Assembly (NCBI GenBank): GCA_001599755.1
Contig: BCHX01000001.1
Coordinates: 7,130,001 to 7,194,000, forward strand
Origin: Gliomastix tumulicola
Lineage: Eukaryota; Ascomycota; Sordariomycetes; Hypocreales; Bionectriaceae
Reading direction: 5' to 3'
DNA: 64,000 nt
In this document: positions 1 through 11,062 of the stretch, piece after piece
Layout: each line of letters opens with the position of its first letter
Numbering within the stretch: the first letter of the stretch is position 1
Notes under the pieces: generated by a model
The model's database searches: none
What the model saw: the letters and a program-made list of their open reading frames with translations, nothing else
What the model was told of the DNA's origin: nothing
Translations under genes and position numbers: made by a program

Positions 1-1127
1 TGGCCCTCCGGGGAGACTTCGAAGTCGGACAGCCGGGGCTGACGCCAGAAGAACCAGTGTCTGGGGAGGGCAGAGCCAGGCTCAAAGTCGACGGCGTCCG
101 GGTCTCTAATCCAGACTCCGTCTCCGGGGACGTCCGGATTCTCGACGGGGAGAGGGCCTCTCATGGTGCCTCGGATCTGGTCGACGACAGGCCAGCCGTC
201 CTCGTCCCACGTCACGGGAAAGAGAACCGACTCGCGCCCCATGGGATAGACATTCCACTCGGGACCCGAGCGGGTGGCCAACGCGATACCCCACCAGTTG
301 CCGTTGACATCCTGGAACAGGTCGGCGTGGCCAACCGTCTGGAAGTACTCGGACGTGAACTTGTTAGTGAGCCAGGGATTGCCCTCGTAGCCGACGAAAG
401 GGCCCTCGACACCGTCCTGGCTGCGCGCGATGGTGGCCGTGTGGTTCGTCTCAGTGCCGCCTTCGCCGATGACAAGGTAGTGATAGTCGTCCTTGAGATA
501 GAGGTGCGGTCCCTCGGGGTTGCGATCCCCCGTGCCGTTCCAGATCCTGAAAGGGTCGGTGGCAGCGCCTGTGTCGAGGTTAAGCTCACTCACCCATATG
601 CCGGCCGCAATGGCCATGTACAAGGTTCCATCTGTGTCCCAATACAGATCGGGGTCGATGTCGTTCTTGGGGTTGTCGACCCTCAGCGGATCACTCCAAG
701 CATCGTCGTCGAAAGGGTCTGTCGTCTGGAACAGCAGGATAATAGGCCCCCACTCGGGTCGAGGCACCCAGGCGGTAATAAGATAGAAGACACCGTCCCG
801 CTCACGCAGCGTCGATGCCCACAGACCCCCGGAGTCGTCTCCTGAGTACCTGGCAACTTCAGGGACCTGCTCCGGCCGGCTGAAGGCATTGCTTGCCAGC
901 CGCCAGCTGACGAGGTCCTTGCTGGCGTACACAGGCAGGCCCGGAAACGCGCTGAAGGACGAGGTGGTGCAGAAGACGGTGTCGCCGACGGAGGTGCAGC
1001 TCGGGTCCGGGTTCCAGCCGGGGATGATGGGGTTCGTGTAGGTGCTGTTGTGCGTCAAGGCCTGGCTGCCGGCAACGAGAGTGGTCATTGCCACAGTGGC
1101 CGCCCAGGAGGACTGTGAGAGCATCAT
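1..1127 (-). CDS. GH43 family glycoside hydrolase, secreted (3' end cut by window)
   Basis: Single open exon from the ATG at 1127 to the window edge, about 375 residues, 3' end missing. An N-terminal hydrophobic stretch (residues about 9-24) is a likely secretion signal. The family signature NPIIPGWNPDPSC follows at once. The three expected GH43 acid residues are visible: general base Asp41 in WNPDPS, Asp158 in NDIDPDLYWD and general acid Glu205 in NPEGPHLYL. GH43 enzymes are inverting exo-acting arabinosidases, beta-xylosidases or arabinanases with a five-bladed propeller. The N-terminal signature right after the signal peptide suits a fungal beta-xylosidase/arabinofuranosidase. Two GH127-type genes at 13.7 and 31.5 kb in the window argue for arabinose-rich substrates. 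A TATA-like TATATAA lies on this strand at 1227-1234. The precise substrate cannot be read from sequence. Confidence 0.93.
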   Translation of the reverse strand, partial: MMLSQSSWAATVAMTTLVAGSQALTHNSTYTNPIIPGWNPDPSCTSVGDTVFCTTSSFSAFPGLPVYASKDLVSWRLASNAFSRPEQVPEVARYSGDDSGGLWASTLRERDGVFYLITAWVPRPEWGPIILLFQTTDPFDDDAWSDPLRVDNPKNDIDPDLYWDTDGTLYMAIAAGIWVSELNLDTGAATDPFRIWNGTGDRNPEGPHLYLKDDYHYLVIGEGGTETNHTATIARSQDGVEGPFVGYEGNPWLTNKFTSEYFQTVGHADLFQDVNGNWWGIALATRSGPEWNVYPMGRESVLFPVTWDEDGWPVVDQIRGTMRGPLPVENPDVPGDGVWIRDPDAVDFEPGSALPRHWFFWRQPRLSDFEVSPEG

Positions 1128-2337
1128 GGCGGACTTGGGCAATGGTCATCCACATATGTTGTCGCAGCTTCTGGCCTTCCCTGTCGACAGTTGTCTTGGC
1201 TGGCCTTCACCGACATACACGGTCTCTTATATACTCGGAATCCGCATCTCTTTGTGTAGATCACCGACTGATCCTTCTCTGATTTTCCACCAATCTGGTC
1301 TTTATCCGTCCGGACTGTTTATCCGACGGGCTCTGATATAGCCTATTTACCAGGCCTGCAGTTGGCGGGGAAGGGGAGAGCTCTCCGATTTGAAGAAGCA
1401 CGTCATGAAGCTATGCTCTTTGGAGATGGTGTCAATAATCAAGGTCTGGAACCGCGGAGGGAGTATAATCTTGCCAAACACCGTCTGATCGGCTGCGATG
1501 GCAAGCTTATGAGATGATGGGAGCGGTTTTCGTAGTGGTCCTGGCAAGCTATCCAAGGTACTGAAGCCTCGCTTAAAGTGAGTTGATCGATAGAAAATAG
1601 TTACCGACACATTCGGGGGCTTTTGTTAGGGCGAAAGATCACAGTAAGCCTCCATCAGACTAATCGTATTTGGGCGGACACCATCTCATGCAACCCCATC
1701 AGACGACGTCCAAAACCTCAGTGTATGCAGGCCTTTGTAATGCCCTGAGTGGCTTTCGATTATAAGATCATTTGTGCGCGCGTCCCCCCTACACAGCAGT
1801 CTAGCAAGGCTTGGAGCACCGCATCACCAGCTGAGGATGGTCAGCGCTGCCATAAATAATCCTGGCCTGTGCAGTCATCGATATAAGCCAACCCCACCAA
1901 GTACCACCACGGGCGATCATCACGCACCACGCCCTATCCATCAGAAGAGCAATCACCACTGATTCCGCGGATTTGGGGACCCGTGGCGACTCTTCTTACG
2001 CCCCGTGCTTATCTGCATGCCCCCTAAATAGCGGCAAAAGTCCCCAATGTGAGGCTAACAGCCAATAGGGGTAGGGCTTTCTGACCACCTGTATGGCCAC
2101 GCCGCACACCCACAGCCTGTAACTAGTTCAGCCCTACGGGGTCGTAATTGGTTGCTGTGTGGGCAGTCAGCATGCGCCAAGAACGTGGCTTTCTGACGGT
2201 TGCGCACGAGATATAAGGAGGATGAGTCCCCTTTCAAGACACCTTGGGGACTGTTTTCATTCCTCTTCCATCTTCCCATTCCTTACTTTCGCGGCTGCTT
2301 GAAGCCCATCTACGCTCTACGCGATGGTGTCGCTCGA
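1128..2337. other. Intergenic region between divergent GH43 and membrane-protein genes
   Basis: Shared upstream region of two divergent genes. A TATATAA box for the GH43 gene lies at 1227-1234 on the minus strand. Only short open frames without family features are present (for example 1347-1610 minus), and I do not regard them as genes. No tRNA or repeat was recognised. Confidence 0.5.
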
Positions 2338-4013
2338 ATGGCGCCTCTCACGGCCGGGGCGACGACAGACAGCGCATATGCGCCCGTGATTATTCAGACC
2401 GCTTCGCATCGCCCGCTGTGGATCACGACCCTCAAGATGGCCGTCTTTTATGCCCTTTGTAAGCCAACCGATCATTCGCTTCATGCTTGCTGAAGTCCAG
2501 GGGACTAATTCATATAGCCATCGTCGTCATGGCAGGACACCTCGTCTTCTTCATCCGCCTCGACGGCCAGCCCGTGGAAACGTCAGGCGTTCGCCAGAGC
2601 ATCTCCAGCGCGCTGGCCAATTTCCTCGCCCTCATCGCCGAGCTGTTCCTCTCTGCTGGCATCGCTGTGGCATACGACAACCTCGCGAAGCGCTCCCTCG
2701 ACCGCAAAGTTCTCCCTCCAAAGACCGCCGACACGCTCCTCGGCCTCCCCGACTCGCCCTGGAACCTGTTCCGGCTGAGCATGCTGCGTCACGCGGGGCC
2801 GGTCAAGTGGCTCATCGGCCTGATGTGCTTCCTCATCCCGGTTGCCGCCATGTTCCCGCCCGGTGCGCTCACCGTCGAGTTCCGGAACAGCGTGCGTCCG
2901 ACGGTCCTCCGCGACGTTCCAACCATGAATATCTCCGACATAGGCGACCTGTCGCATCGCTCCTACATGGACCATATGCTGTACACTTCGGGCGCGGACC
3001 TTGAAGTAGGCGACACCCTTCCGAGGCTGTCCGCCATCGCCAGCGTCGTGCTCGCCACCGGGGCTCCCGTGGACTGGCCGGTTCCCTGCAGCGGCCCGTG
3101 CAGCTACAGCATGGTGATGGAGGGCCCGCGCTTCCACTGTCGGAACCAGTCCCGCGAGGAGTCGCTCATACAGGACTGCGCCACTCCACTGATCTTCGAA
3201 GCCAGAGAGTGGGCTAAGGCCATCGACAGGAAATGGATGGGGAACAATTCCTTTCAGGCGTCCTGGCTTGCGGATCCCATGATCAGTGACAATAGAACGT
3301 GCGAGGGCGATGGGCTTCGTTCCATCGACTGCTCTACGTCGCGGGCCACCTACAGATTCGACATAACCAACGGAGAGGACGGCACGAGGACGATCAAGAC
3401 GGATATCCTGGACGACGACGAGGACATGTGGACCGAGGAGTCGCCCATCCAGACGGAGTACTACTACTACTGGTTTGACGACAACGGTGTGTTCGATAAG
3501 CCGGTAAATGAGGAAGACCTGCGCAAGAACTTCACGAAGTCGCAGGCATACGTCATCAGACGTGCAGCTGTCGAGGCTTTGGTGGGGGATATTCAACTCT
3601 GTGAGACCTCCGCGCGTCCCTTTACCTATGAGCATTCGCTAATTTCGATCAATCAAGATAACGATGGAGGCCCTGACTACCACACGAGACTCATCAAACC
3701 CAACGGTACCTTTGCCGCGGGCAGCCCTTATTTTGGTCTGGAAGAGCGCTTCGATCCTCATATTCACTTCACCGAGGACACACTGCAGCAGTACATCCAG
3801 GACCTCTTGGTGTCGACCATTTCGCTGAACCCTCGCTCTGCGCCGATATGGGTGAATTCTAACCCCATTAAGGCGATGGAGGGCGCCGACACGTACCTCT
3901 TTGAGGAGCAGGTGCAGTTTTATGTGCCGTATGGGGCGTCGCTTGCCGTCGCCGCCTGCATCTATATCGCTGGCGCAAGAGCTATGTGGAAGCGCGGAAC
4001 TGCTAGGACTTGA
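2338..4013 (+). CDS. Conserved fungal multi-pass membrane protein with large extracytoplasmic domain
   Basis: Two exons, 2338-2458 and 2518-4013, give 538 residues. The 59-nt intron starts GTAAGC, has the branch CTAAT and ends TAG; splicing keeps the frame and completes the first membrane helix. Predicted helices lie at about residues 33-54, 70-92, 138-160 and near 505-530. Between them is a roughly 340-residue loop with several cysteines and NxS/T sites, probably outside the cytoplasm. Conserved-looking stretches are SAGIAVAYD, SPWNLF and the PPGALTV motif after the third helix. This layout matches a common ascomycete family that databases often misname formylmethionine deformylase-like; nothing here supports deformylase activity. 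Function is unknown. It is head-to-head with GH43, and its 3' end faces the Zn2Cys6 gene about 120 bp away. Confidence 0.8.
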
Positions 4014-4132
4014 ACCGGAGAGTCAAGATGCACGGCTCGAAGAGGAACTGGTGCAATTGAGCGCCTCTACGCTCTATATACAAGACGATGTGGCCACAGA
4101 CAAGGATTCGGACGATGAAGTCTCGGCACTTT

Positions 4133-6295
4133 TCATCTGTCATGCGGACTGGCCTCCTCCCCGAGCTTCAGCGCTTCCACAGCTTGGCTGACGTCCCATA
4201 CAAACTCGCTCCTCAGCCGATCCATGATCTCCATCATCGCCGCTCGTTCTCCGGCGTCATGCACATACCTGCCGCACATGGAAATCGCCACAGCCGTCGC
4301 CGTGAGGGCTTCATGCCGATGGGCGTGGCAAGCTGTCAACCCGCAGATCACTCTCGTCGAGTGCAAGTAGAGCGCCTCGGACGCTTGCGAGGCAATCTCG
4401 CCGCCGCCCAGCCTCATGCTCTGCAGGCTCGCCTCGTGTCTGGCGAGTATGATGCGCCCGAACTCGATGTGCTGCAACGCCATGACCTGGCATGGATTAG
4501 CGAGCCATATCTGAGGGAAATAGCGCCCCTGGCTAGGGTCTCTGTCTCGAGAGTAGAGCGGTTGAAAGCAGGAAGGCCGTCGAGTGTCCCAGTCGAATTC
4601 GAATGCCTTGAGGGCGCTCCAGAGCTCTGTCGTGTTGGCATAGCCTTCGTTTCCTGCCTTGGACCCTTCGCTGCCGAAGTGAAGCTTGAGAATATGAGCG
4701 CACCAGACGAGAACCCGCCTCGTCCATAGATAGTCGTCCTCGTCGGCGTAGTCGTCGAAGCGGAGACAGTTCTTGAAAGATGGGATGGGCAGCCTCATGG
4801 GACGTTCATATAGAAGCACGGCCCATATTTCCATCCGCAAAGCGATCAGAAAAGCCATGATATTCGCTGACAGGTGATTTGGCTGGTAAATGGGAAGGGA
4901 GGTGAAGAGATTGGGCAGGGCCTCCTCTTGGTTGTAGAATTGGGAGAATTGGGTCTCGAAGATATGTTGTACCGCCATTTGGAAGACTTCTGAATCGGAA
5001 CCAGTCATGAGAACTTCAATACACATGAGTTAGCTTGTAGTCCATCACACGGACGAGGAGTCCAAGTGGAAGAAAGCCAGATCACTAGTGGAGGTCCATA
5101 AAGCTACTCACCATCGGTCTGCTCATGAAACCGGAGAAGAGTGATGGCTAGAAGCGTATCCCCATCCACGTACTCCCCAGTCGATAATTCCATGAGTAGG
5201 TTGATGCATGCGCTCTGGTACTGAATGACAGACTCTTCCGTGAGGCCCGGGAGCTTTGTGCCCTCGAACTCGACAACACTCGATGGAGATCGTCTGTTGT
5301 GTATGCGTAGCAGATATTGGGAGGCCACCCCACATATAGCATTGAGAACGAAGGAGTTCTTCAAAGCGCGCATGGGGAGGTACGTAGAAAAGTGGCATGT
5401 CCTATCTGTTGTGTCGAACTAAGAATCGCACAGAGAGTCAGTCTTGATGCTGCTACATTCGATATCAATGACCCACATGTACGGCTAGCTTGTTGGCGAA
5501 GCAGCGAACAAGACATGATTCCTGCAAGCTGAGCTGACCCGGCGTCTTCTCGGGGCTTTGGATATCCTCACAATACCAAGGACTCGGACGCGCCGATTCC
5601 AGGAGAGCAGCATCTCCCCCTTCGCGGGCTTGAGAGTAGCTGAGGCTGCTCAGGGGCTGCTCAACATCCTCGAAAGCTTCATCAAGAAATGCTCGGGCCT
5701 CTTGCGCGGGGACCGATGATCCTTGGGGATCCGATGTTGTCGACAGTTCATCAGACTCGCGGCGGATGGACATATGTGGGCAGTACCGGCTCGGGTCTTT
5801 CTCCGCTACCCAGACAAGACTGTTCCCAGGAGCACACCCGCTCGTCGCTCCTCTTGAGTCCGGCGGCGAACAGTATCCGGGGGCGGAGGCGGGGCTGGAT
5901 CCTGGCTCGGATGCAGCACCAGCGGGCTCACGAACGACATCAGGGCCATTGACTCGTTCCCCACGCTTCCGAGGACCAGCTTTTCCATCAGGCGCCACAA
6001 AAAATCTGAGACGCAAGGATCGATTCGCCGGCTTACACTCAAGAGCTGACTTCCGACAGTTCGCGCACGGATTGTCCCCGTCGCCTAGCGGACCGTCGAA
6101 TGAGATGGGTGGGCGAGAATAGCAGGGAGGAACAACAGGGACTTCAACATACACTTCAGATGCTTCCCTATCAGTCACCCACCGTTAGCACATCCACTCG
6201 TTCGTCCTCTCGGGATGGGTATATGATATGGGTCACGGTGTACTCTTGCATTGCTCGCAGGGAATTGTCCTTGTTCGACGTTGCGGGGGCATCAT
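4133..6295 (-). CDS. Zn2Cys6 fungal transcription factor (fungal-specific TF domain)
   Basis: Five exons assembled by eye: 6295-6244, 6167-6153, 6084-5477, 5418-5112 and 5013-4133, giving 620 residues in one consistent frame. The N-terminus reads PQRRTRTIPCEQCKRKHLKC and then GDGDNPCANCRKSALEC, a perfect C-x2-C-x6-C-x6-C-x2-C-x6-C binuclear zinc cluster (Cys13, 16, 23, 30, 33, 40). The cluster is interrupted by two introns flanking a 15-nt microexon. The introns have donors GTACAC and GTATGT; the first has the branch CTAAC. A Ser/Pro-rich linker follows. From about residue 210 comes a helical region like the fungal-specific TF domain (LVRCFANKLAVH, LLRFHEQTD, EIMDRLRSEFVWD), closest in style to ARCA/Acr2-type regulators. 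Targets are unknown. The divergent neighbour is a Gfo/Idh dehydrogenase. The start could be Met1 or Met2. Confidence 0.85.
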
Positions 6296-6939
6296 GTGTC
6301 TCGTCGTACACTCTGAAATGGGCTTTTGAGTCTCGCGAGATAATCCAGAGCTGTCGATGTTTGAAGAAGACGGCGAGAACAGTCAATAGAGGGAGCAGCC
6401 GCCGGTCAGCTGTGGTTCTTGTTCGAAATTCAGAGCATGGCGGGTGTGCATGAATCCGGCGAAAATCTCCATTTCAGGAATAGTGAACCCCGCATGAAGC
6501 GCACGATGAGCTGGGGAATCTAGAGCCTGGCTTTTCGAGTGAGTAATAAGTAGTATTAAGCCATGGCTACCCCGCACAGATCTCAAAGTTGGAGGGGGAC
6601 GGGACTTCCGATGCCGCAGTGATTCCTGCCTCGCTTAGCAGCTTTACTCCCCCGTGGAGGCCTGGTGCCCATCCGGCGGAAATCTCTTCATTCGATGCGT
6701 CCCTCGAATTTCCAAGACTAGCATTGACGAGCTGGGACGCCGATACTATCCACATTCGACGAGTGTAGGTCATGTCATCCATAGATTGCGAAATATCAGG
6801 ATATGTGTATGTAGGAGAATCATATTCAACACCTTTGATGAAAGAGATTCTGTATATTCTTATCCCGCTCCCGTCTCATATGCTGCTGAGATTCAGAGTT
6901 TCTCACCCACTAGTCACACCTCCTGCATCCCTTAGCGAG
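6296..6939. promoter_or_regulatory. Divergent promoter region, Zn2Cys6 regulator / dehydrogenase
   Basis: About 640 bp separate the start of the zinc-cluster gene (minus) from the start of the Gfo/Idh dehydrogenase (plus). Divergent pairing makes the dehydrogenase a candidate target of the regulator; this is inference only. No intact open frame with family features was seen. Confidence 0.4.
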
Positions 6940-8344
6940 ATGTCCACAGCAAGTGATCTGATACCACCCGCCATCAGTGCAACACCTCGCCTCAAGATTG
7001 CCCTCTTCGGCCTCGGTCGCCTAGGCGTCCTTCGGGCCAAGATTTTGGCATACCAGCAGCCTCTCATCGAGCTGGTAGCCGTCTGTGACACGAAGCCCGG
7101 CACGGACGTGTGGGCAGCGCAGAATCTGCCCCCTGCTGTCAGGCATTTCACAGACCCGGAAGAATGTCTGCAGCAGAGCGGAGCGCAGGCTGTTCTGGTA
7201 TGCACTGCTACCGCTACCCACGCGCCTTTGATCGTGCAGGCTATCGATCTAGGACTGCATGTCATGTGCGAGAAGCCCATTTCTACAGACATCGTCACGA
7301 CTGCTGCTGTGATTGAAAAGGCCGCCGCCAGGCCTGATCTCAAGTTCTTGGTCCCCTTTACCCGTCGATGTATGTCATTCACGTATCTAACGGGCTGCTG
7401 ATGAGGCCCCCTTGGAGATCCCGGGTTATGTCTAACCGCTTTTCTGCAGATGACAGGTCATACCGTGAGGCCAAGGCATTGATCGAGAGCGGTGAGCTTG
7501 GTGAAATACATGCCGTTGAGACCTGGATGAGTGACGTGCAGGATCCTGCTGGTACGACAAACTCGCCCTCTCTTCTAAACATCCTTGCTTACAGTAGCGT
7601 TCGTCAATGTAGGTCATTTCGTGGCATTTGCGGCGCAATCTGGTGGCATCTTTCTTGACATGGGCATTCATCATGTAAGTCATCTCTCTCTCGGTCCGAA
7701 GGAGACCCGAGCCATACGGCCATATTTAAGATTTGAACATGGTTGTTCTCATCCTGAGGTTCGACGAGATCCTATGCTGATGCCCATAGATCGATGCCGG
7801 GAGATACCTTTTGGACGTTAAATCAGGCCTCACAAACCCCAAAAAGCAAGTCAAGCGGGTCATGGCAATAGGCCAACGAGCCGTCTACGAAGACTTGGCC
7901 GCCTTTGGCGACGCCGACAACGCATGGGGCTTCGTCGAGTTCACTAATGGCAAGATCTGGACTACGCACCTCGCCAGGACGACCACCAACGGCTTCGAGG
8001 ACGCTACTCGCATGTGCGGTACCAAGGGACATGCCGTCGTCAGTGGCGCGAGCAATGTCGAGATTCGCGACAAGCATGGCGTTCGCAAGCGGACGGTGCC
8101 TGATGCCTTCCAGCTCTTTCCCGAGACGTTCCTGGCTAATGTCACGGAGTTTACGAATGCTGTGCTTTTCGATACGCCTTTGACGTACCTTGCGGAGGAT
8201 GCGTTCGAGGCGGGCAAGATTTGCACGGCGCTGCAACACTCTTATCGCACCGGACAGCCCGTGTACTTTGACAACGATGGGTTCCCTATCATCGATGATG
8301 TCAAGGTGGAAGGGAGATGTGACTCGGTGTCGGACGATCCCTAG
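6940..8344 (+). CDS. Gfo/Idh/MocA oxidoreductase, inositol 2-dehydrogenase-like
   Basis: Four exons, 6940-7369, 7450-7551, 7613-7674 and 7790-8344, give 382 residues. The N-terminal Rossmann fold has the dinucleotide motif GLGRLGVLRAK near residues 26-36. It is followed by the family hallmark CEKPIS, whose lysine is catalytic or substrate-binding. After it come TRRYDRSYREAK, SGGIFLDMGIHHID (a substrate-pocket motif) and a C-terminal alpha/beta domain. The family reduces or oxidises sugars, inositols or their derivatives with NAD(P). The second intron acceptor is ambiguous: CTTACAG at 7594 also keeps the frame. I preferred 7612 because it gives the usual spacing DPAG-HFVAFAAQSGG. An upstream in-frame extension from 6772 lacks support. 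The substrate is unknown. It lies divergent to a Zn2Cys6 regulator. Confidence 0.88.
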
Positions 8345-8880
8345 GGAAAGACTAAGACATTGGAACAAGACAGTGAGGAAGCGAGATGTTGACCTTCCGC
8401 GTAAATACTGCTGCTCAAGAATCTACTGCATCCTTCGCTGATATCTACGTGTCCTTTGACAGCAGCCCCGAGATAGCTAGGAAAAGGACGCCGCCTCTAA
8501 AGACGGTCACCGTGCCGCAGCGAGACCTGTAGGTATTGACGTCTATGGTGAATTTAAATGCGTATCAAAAGCTCTTGAATCAATCGCCCTCCCTTGCTGG
8601 CGCACGCCGAGACATGGGCACATAATCTACAGGTTGGGCAGGGCTACGGACCCAACTAGAGGGATTTCCCCGATTGGCCAGACGACTGGAACACATGAGC
8701 GAATCCCAGACATTAAATGCCCACGGATCAGCCTGGGCTAGCGACGCCGCCTCCTCCCGGCAGTGCGCATCTAAAACATTCGATAGCAGTCAGACCCGGA
8801 GCTCTGCATTTGTAAGATGACATCATTGTTTGAGACCAATTTCTAGGCAGACCTTACAGGGCCGATTATCTTCGCGGTTC
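8345..8880. other. Intergenic region upstream of hydrophobin array
   Basis: No coding frame, RNA gene or repeat recognised. The duplicated hydrophobin promoter homology begins near 8881. Confidence 0.4.
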
Positions 8881-9058
8881 ATCGGAGACGACCGACCCTT
8901 CATTCCGACGGGTGTCTCTGAAGCGGTGGTGCCTCCCAGCGTGACCAATGACGTTAAAGGGAATGACTTATAATCAGGCTTTAGCTATGCAATGCACACG
9001 ATGCCTGCTCACCTATCTTTCTTTAGCCTATCGTGACGACAACTCCCTACACCGGATG

Positions 9059-9085
9059 CATTCCTATAACTCAGTAACAGGAATG
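9059..9085. promoter_or_regulatory. Inverted CATTCC...GGAATG element, hydrophobin 1 promoter
   Basis: CATTCC at 9059-9064 and GGAATG at 9080-9085 form an inverted pair 27 bp across, about 155-182 bp before the ATG. The same pair occurs before both paralogues. CATTCY is the recognition sequence of TEA/ATTS proteins such as AbaA of conidiation. A further CATTCC lies at 8901-8906. A TATTTATA box follows at 9159-9166. The factor assignment is inference. Confidence 0.55.
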
Positions 9086-9240
9086 AAGGGAGCCTTGGCT
9101 GAGCCTAAACACATGAAGCATGCACTTCTTCACTTCCAGTGTAGAGTATTCGCAACCGTATTTATAGCTCCTCGCCCCCAGCGTAAAACGTCTTCTCACT
9201 GCCACCTTATTCAAAAACCAACCTGACCATCATACTCAAA

Positions 9241-9756
9241 ATGTATGCCATTGCGCCTCTTGCCCTCTTCCTGGCCACCGCCGCTGCTGCCCCACAGCCA
9301 GGCGCCAACCTCATCCCCCGCGATGTTCTCGCCTCCATGACCGTTGCCGAGGCCCAAGGCGCGTGCGGCGCCGGCCAGACCATCTCTTGCTGCAATAAGA
9401 ACCAGGGTTCAGGTGATCAGACCAATGGCGGCCTCCTCTCGGGCCTTCTCAATGATGTACTCGAAGATGGGGTTCTCGGCCAGTGCTCTAAGCTCGATGT
9501 TGCTGGTAAGACCTAGTACAATGGAAAGCTACGCTGAAAGATCGTAACTAACGCGGATTCTCACAGCCCTCATCGGTGTCACCAACCTTCTTAACTCCCA
9601 ATGCAAGGGCAGCGTCGCTTGCTGCGACGGCAATGCAGCTACTAGCACCGTAAGTCTGACGCAAAAGATACATTGAATTCCGTTACTCACTCTCATTAGG
9701 GCCCCAACTTGATCGGTGCCAACCTGCCTTGCGTCGCCCTCGGCAGTCTCCTTTAA
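9241..9756 (+). CDS. Class I hydrophobin 1
   Basis: Exons 9241-9505, 9567-9649 and 9700-9756 give 134 residues. A signal peptide (about residues 1-17, ending near ATAAAA-APQ) precedes eight cysteines in the hydrophobin order C, CC, C, C, CC, C: CGAG, SCCNK, QCSK, QCKG, ACCDG, PCVAL. The long gap between the CC pair and the third cysteine, and the hydropathy, favour class I (rodlet-forming). Hydrophobins are secreted and assemble into a water-repellent layer on conidia and aerial hyphae. Intron positions and phases (1 and 0) are identical in the two downstream paralogues. It has the best-preserved signal region of the three and is the first gene of the array. Confidence 0.93.
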
Positions 9757-10680
9757 GTGCTGCACACATAGTTATCTCTTTCGATTGCGGATCTTCACCG
9801 CATTGCCACAGGGGGGGTACTCGCTTCTCTCCGTTAAGGCTTTTTATCCAGCAAAGCACAGAGTATGTACGGCTCGCGTTGAGACTTGGCTTCAGGTCTC
9901 CATACCAACAGGTTTGCGAGCAGGCCCCGGTTCAGATTCACTTCCGTTGTTACTAGGCTGTAGCTGCGATTATTTAAATATACATTATCTTAAAACTAAC
10001 ACACATGCAAGAAAGCACGACCTTTTTGGCCTCCGGTTGACTTGAGCGAACCTCGTATAGAGGTGTTAAATGATTTCCGCTAATTGGTTAGGACAAGCGA
10101 CTCAGACAAACAGCTAAGCTCGTGGCAAGGGCGACGGTCCTCCAGAAACGAGAAAAGATCCAAACACACAAGTCAGACGCCTGGCACATTTCCTCATGGC
10201 AGTTTCTTATGATCTTAGCGCCTAGCCTGAAGTGGGAGGTTGCTGAGCATGCGCTGCTTGGCGTCTGGGTAAGCCTGCGGAGTTGGTCAAGATCTCAGGG
10301 GTAAGCAACGGCGTAGAGGGACGTTGCCGGCCGGAAGACGGCGTAGTCTCGGGTAAGACGGAGTAGATGATTCCACTCTTAATGCCCCAGGGGGGTGATA
10401 TTTAAGTATATCTTTTGCTAAAGTGTCCGTCTCTAAGCACAGAGTAATAGAAAAATGATTCTACGGGTTAGTGCGGCGATAGATGTAAGCCGTAATTATC
10501 TAGGTAATGGCCCTAATTGGCTACGGGCCATAGGAGTAGCTGAATGTCTACTGATCGGCCTAGATTGGCCTCCTTTCCGTAGTACACGTTCCGACTATTG
10601 AACAATATGTTAGACTCAGGGCTCTGGACTTGTATGATATGGCACAGTGTCTCAAGCTGGCTCCTAGGGCCGCTGAAAGA
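9757..10680. other. 3' flank of hydrophobin 1 with transition-biased decay
   Basis: No gene seen. The segment near 10301-10590 is homologous to the flanks of units 2 and 3. Against unit 3 (GCAGATGGTTCCACCCC at 13274-13290) it reads GTAGATGATTCCACTCT, differing by C-to-T and G-to-A changes. The stretch is visibly more AT-rich than its copies. Confidence 0.45.
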
Positions 10681-10874
10681 TGCCGCACAACGCCGAGGCA
10701 GATCAAGAACGGCTAATATTCATTCCAGCGGGTATCTCTGAGGGAGTCGTACCTGGTAGCCTTACCAATGAGATGAAAGGAGATGAGTATTCATCAAGAT
10801 TGAGCTATTTAGTGCAGATGACGTCTATACAGTCGTCCGTTTTAATATCCTAGGTATAATTCCGTCTGCTAATG

Positions 10875-10901
10875 CATTCCTATAGTATAGTAACAGGAAT
10901 G
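10875..10901. promoter_or_regulatory. Inverted CATTCC...GGAATG element, hydrophobin 2 promoter
   Basis: CATTCC at 10875-10880 and GGAATG at 10896-10901, with the same 27-bp span as in the first promoter, about 162-188 bp before the ATG. An upstream CATTCC sits at 10721-10726, 154 bp away (158 bp in unit 1). A TATTTATA box lies at 10984-10991. Confidence 0.55.
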
Positions 10902-11062
10902 AACGCAGCCTTACCTAGGCCAAGACGCAAAACAATATGCACATCTTCTCACCCATCCTTACAGTATCTTGTATTCAGAACGGTATTTATAGCGCCTGAC
11001 TGCCGGTGTCAACATGCTCCTCAATGCCACCCTATTCAGCAGCCAACCTGACCATCATAAAA

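Noticed and set aside
2583..3635. 350-codon antisense frame over the membrane-protein gene
   Set aside because: Shadow of a gene with clear helices and splice signals on the plus strand.
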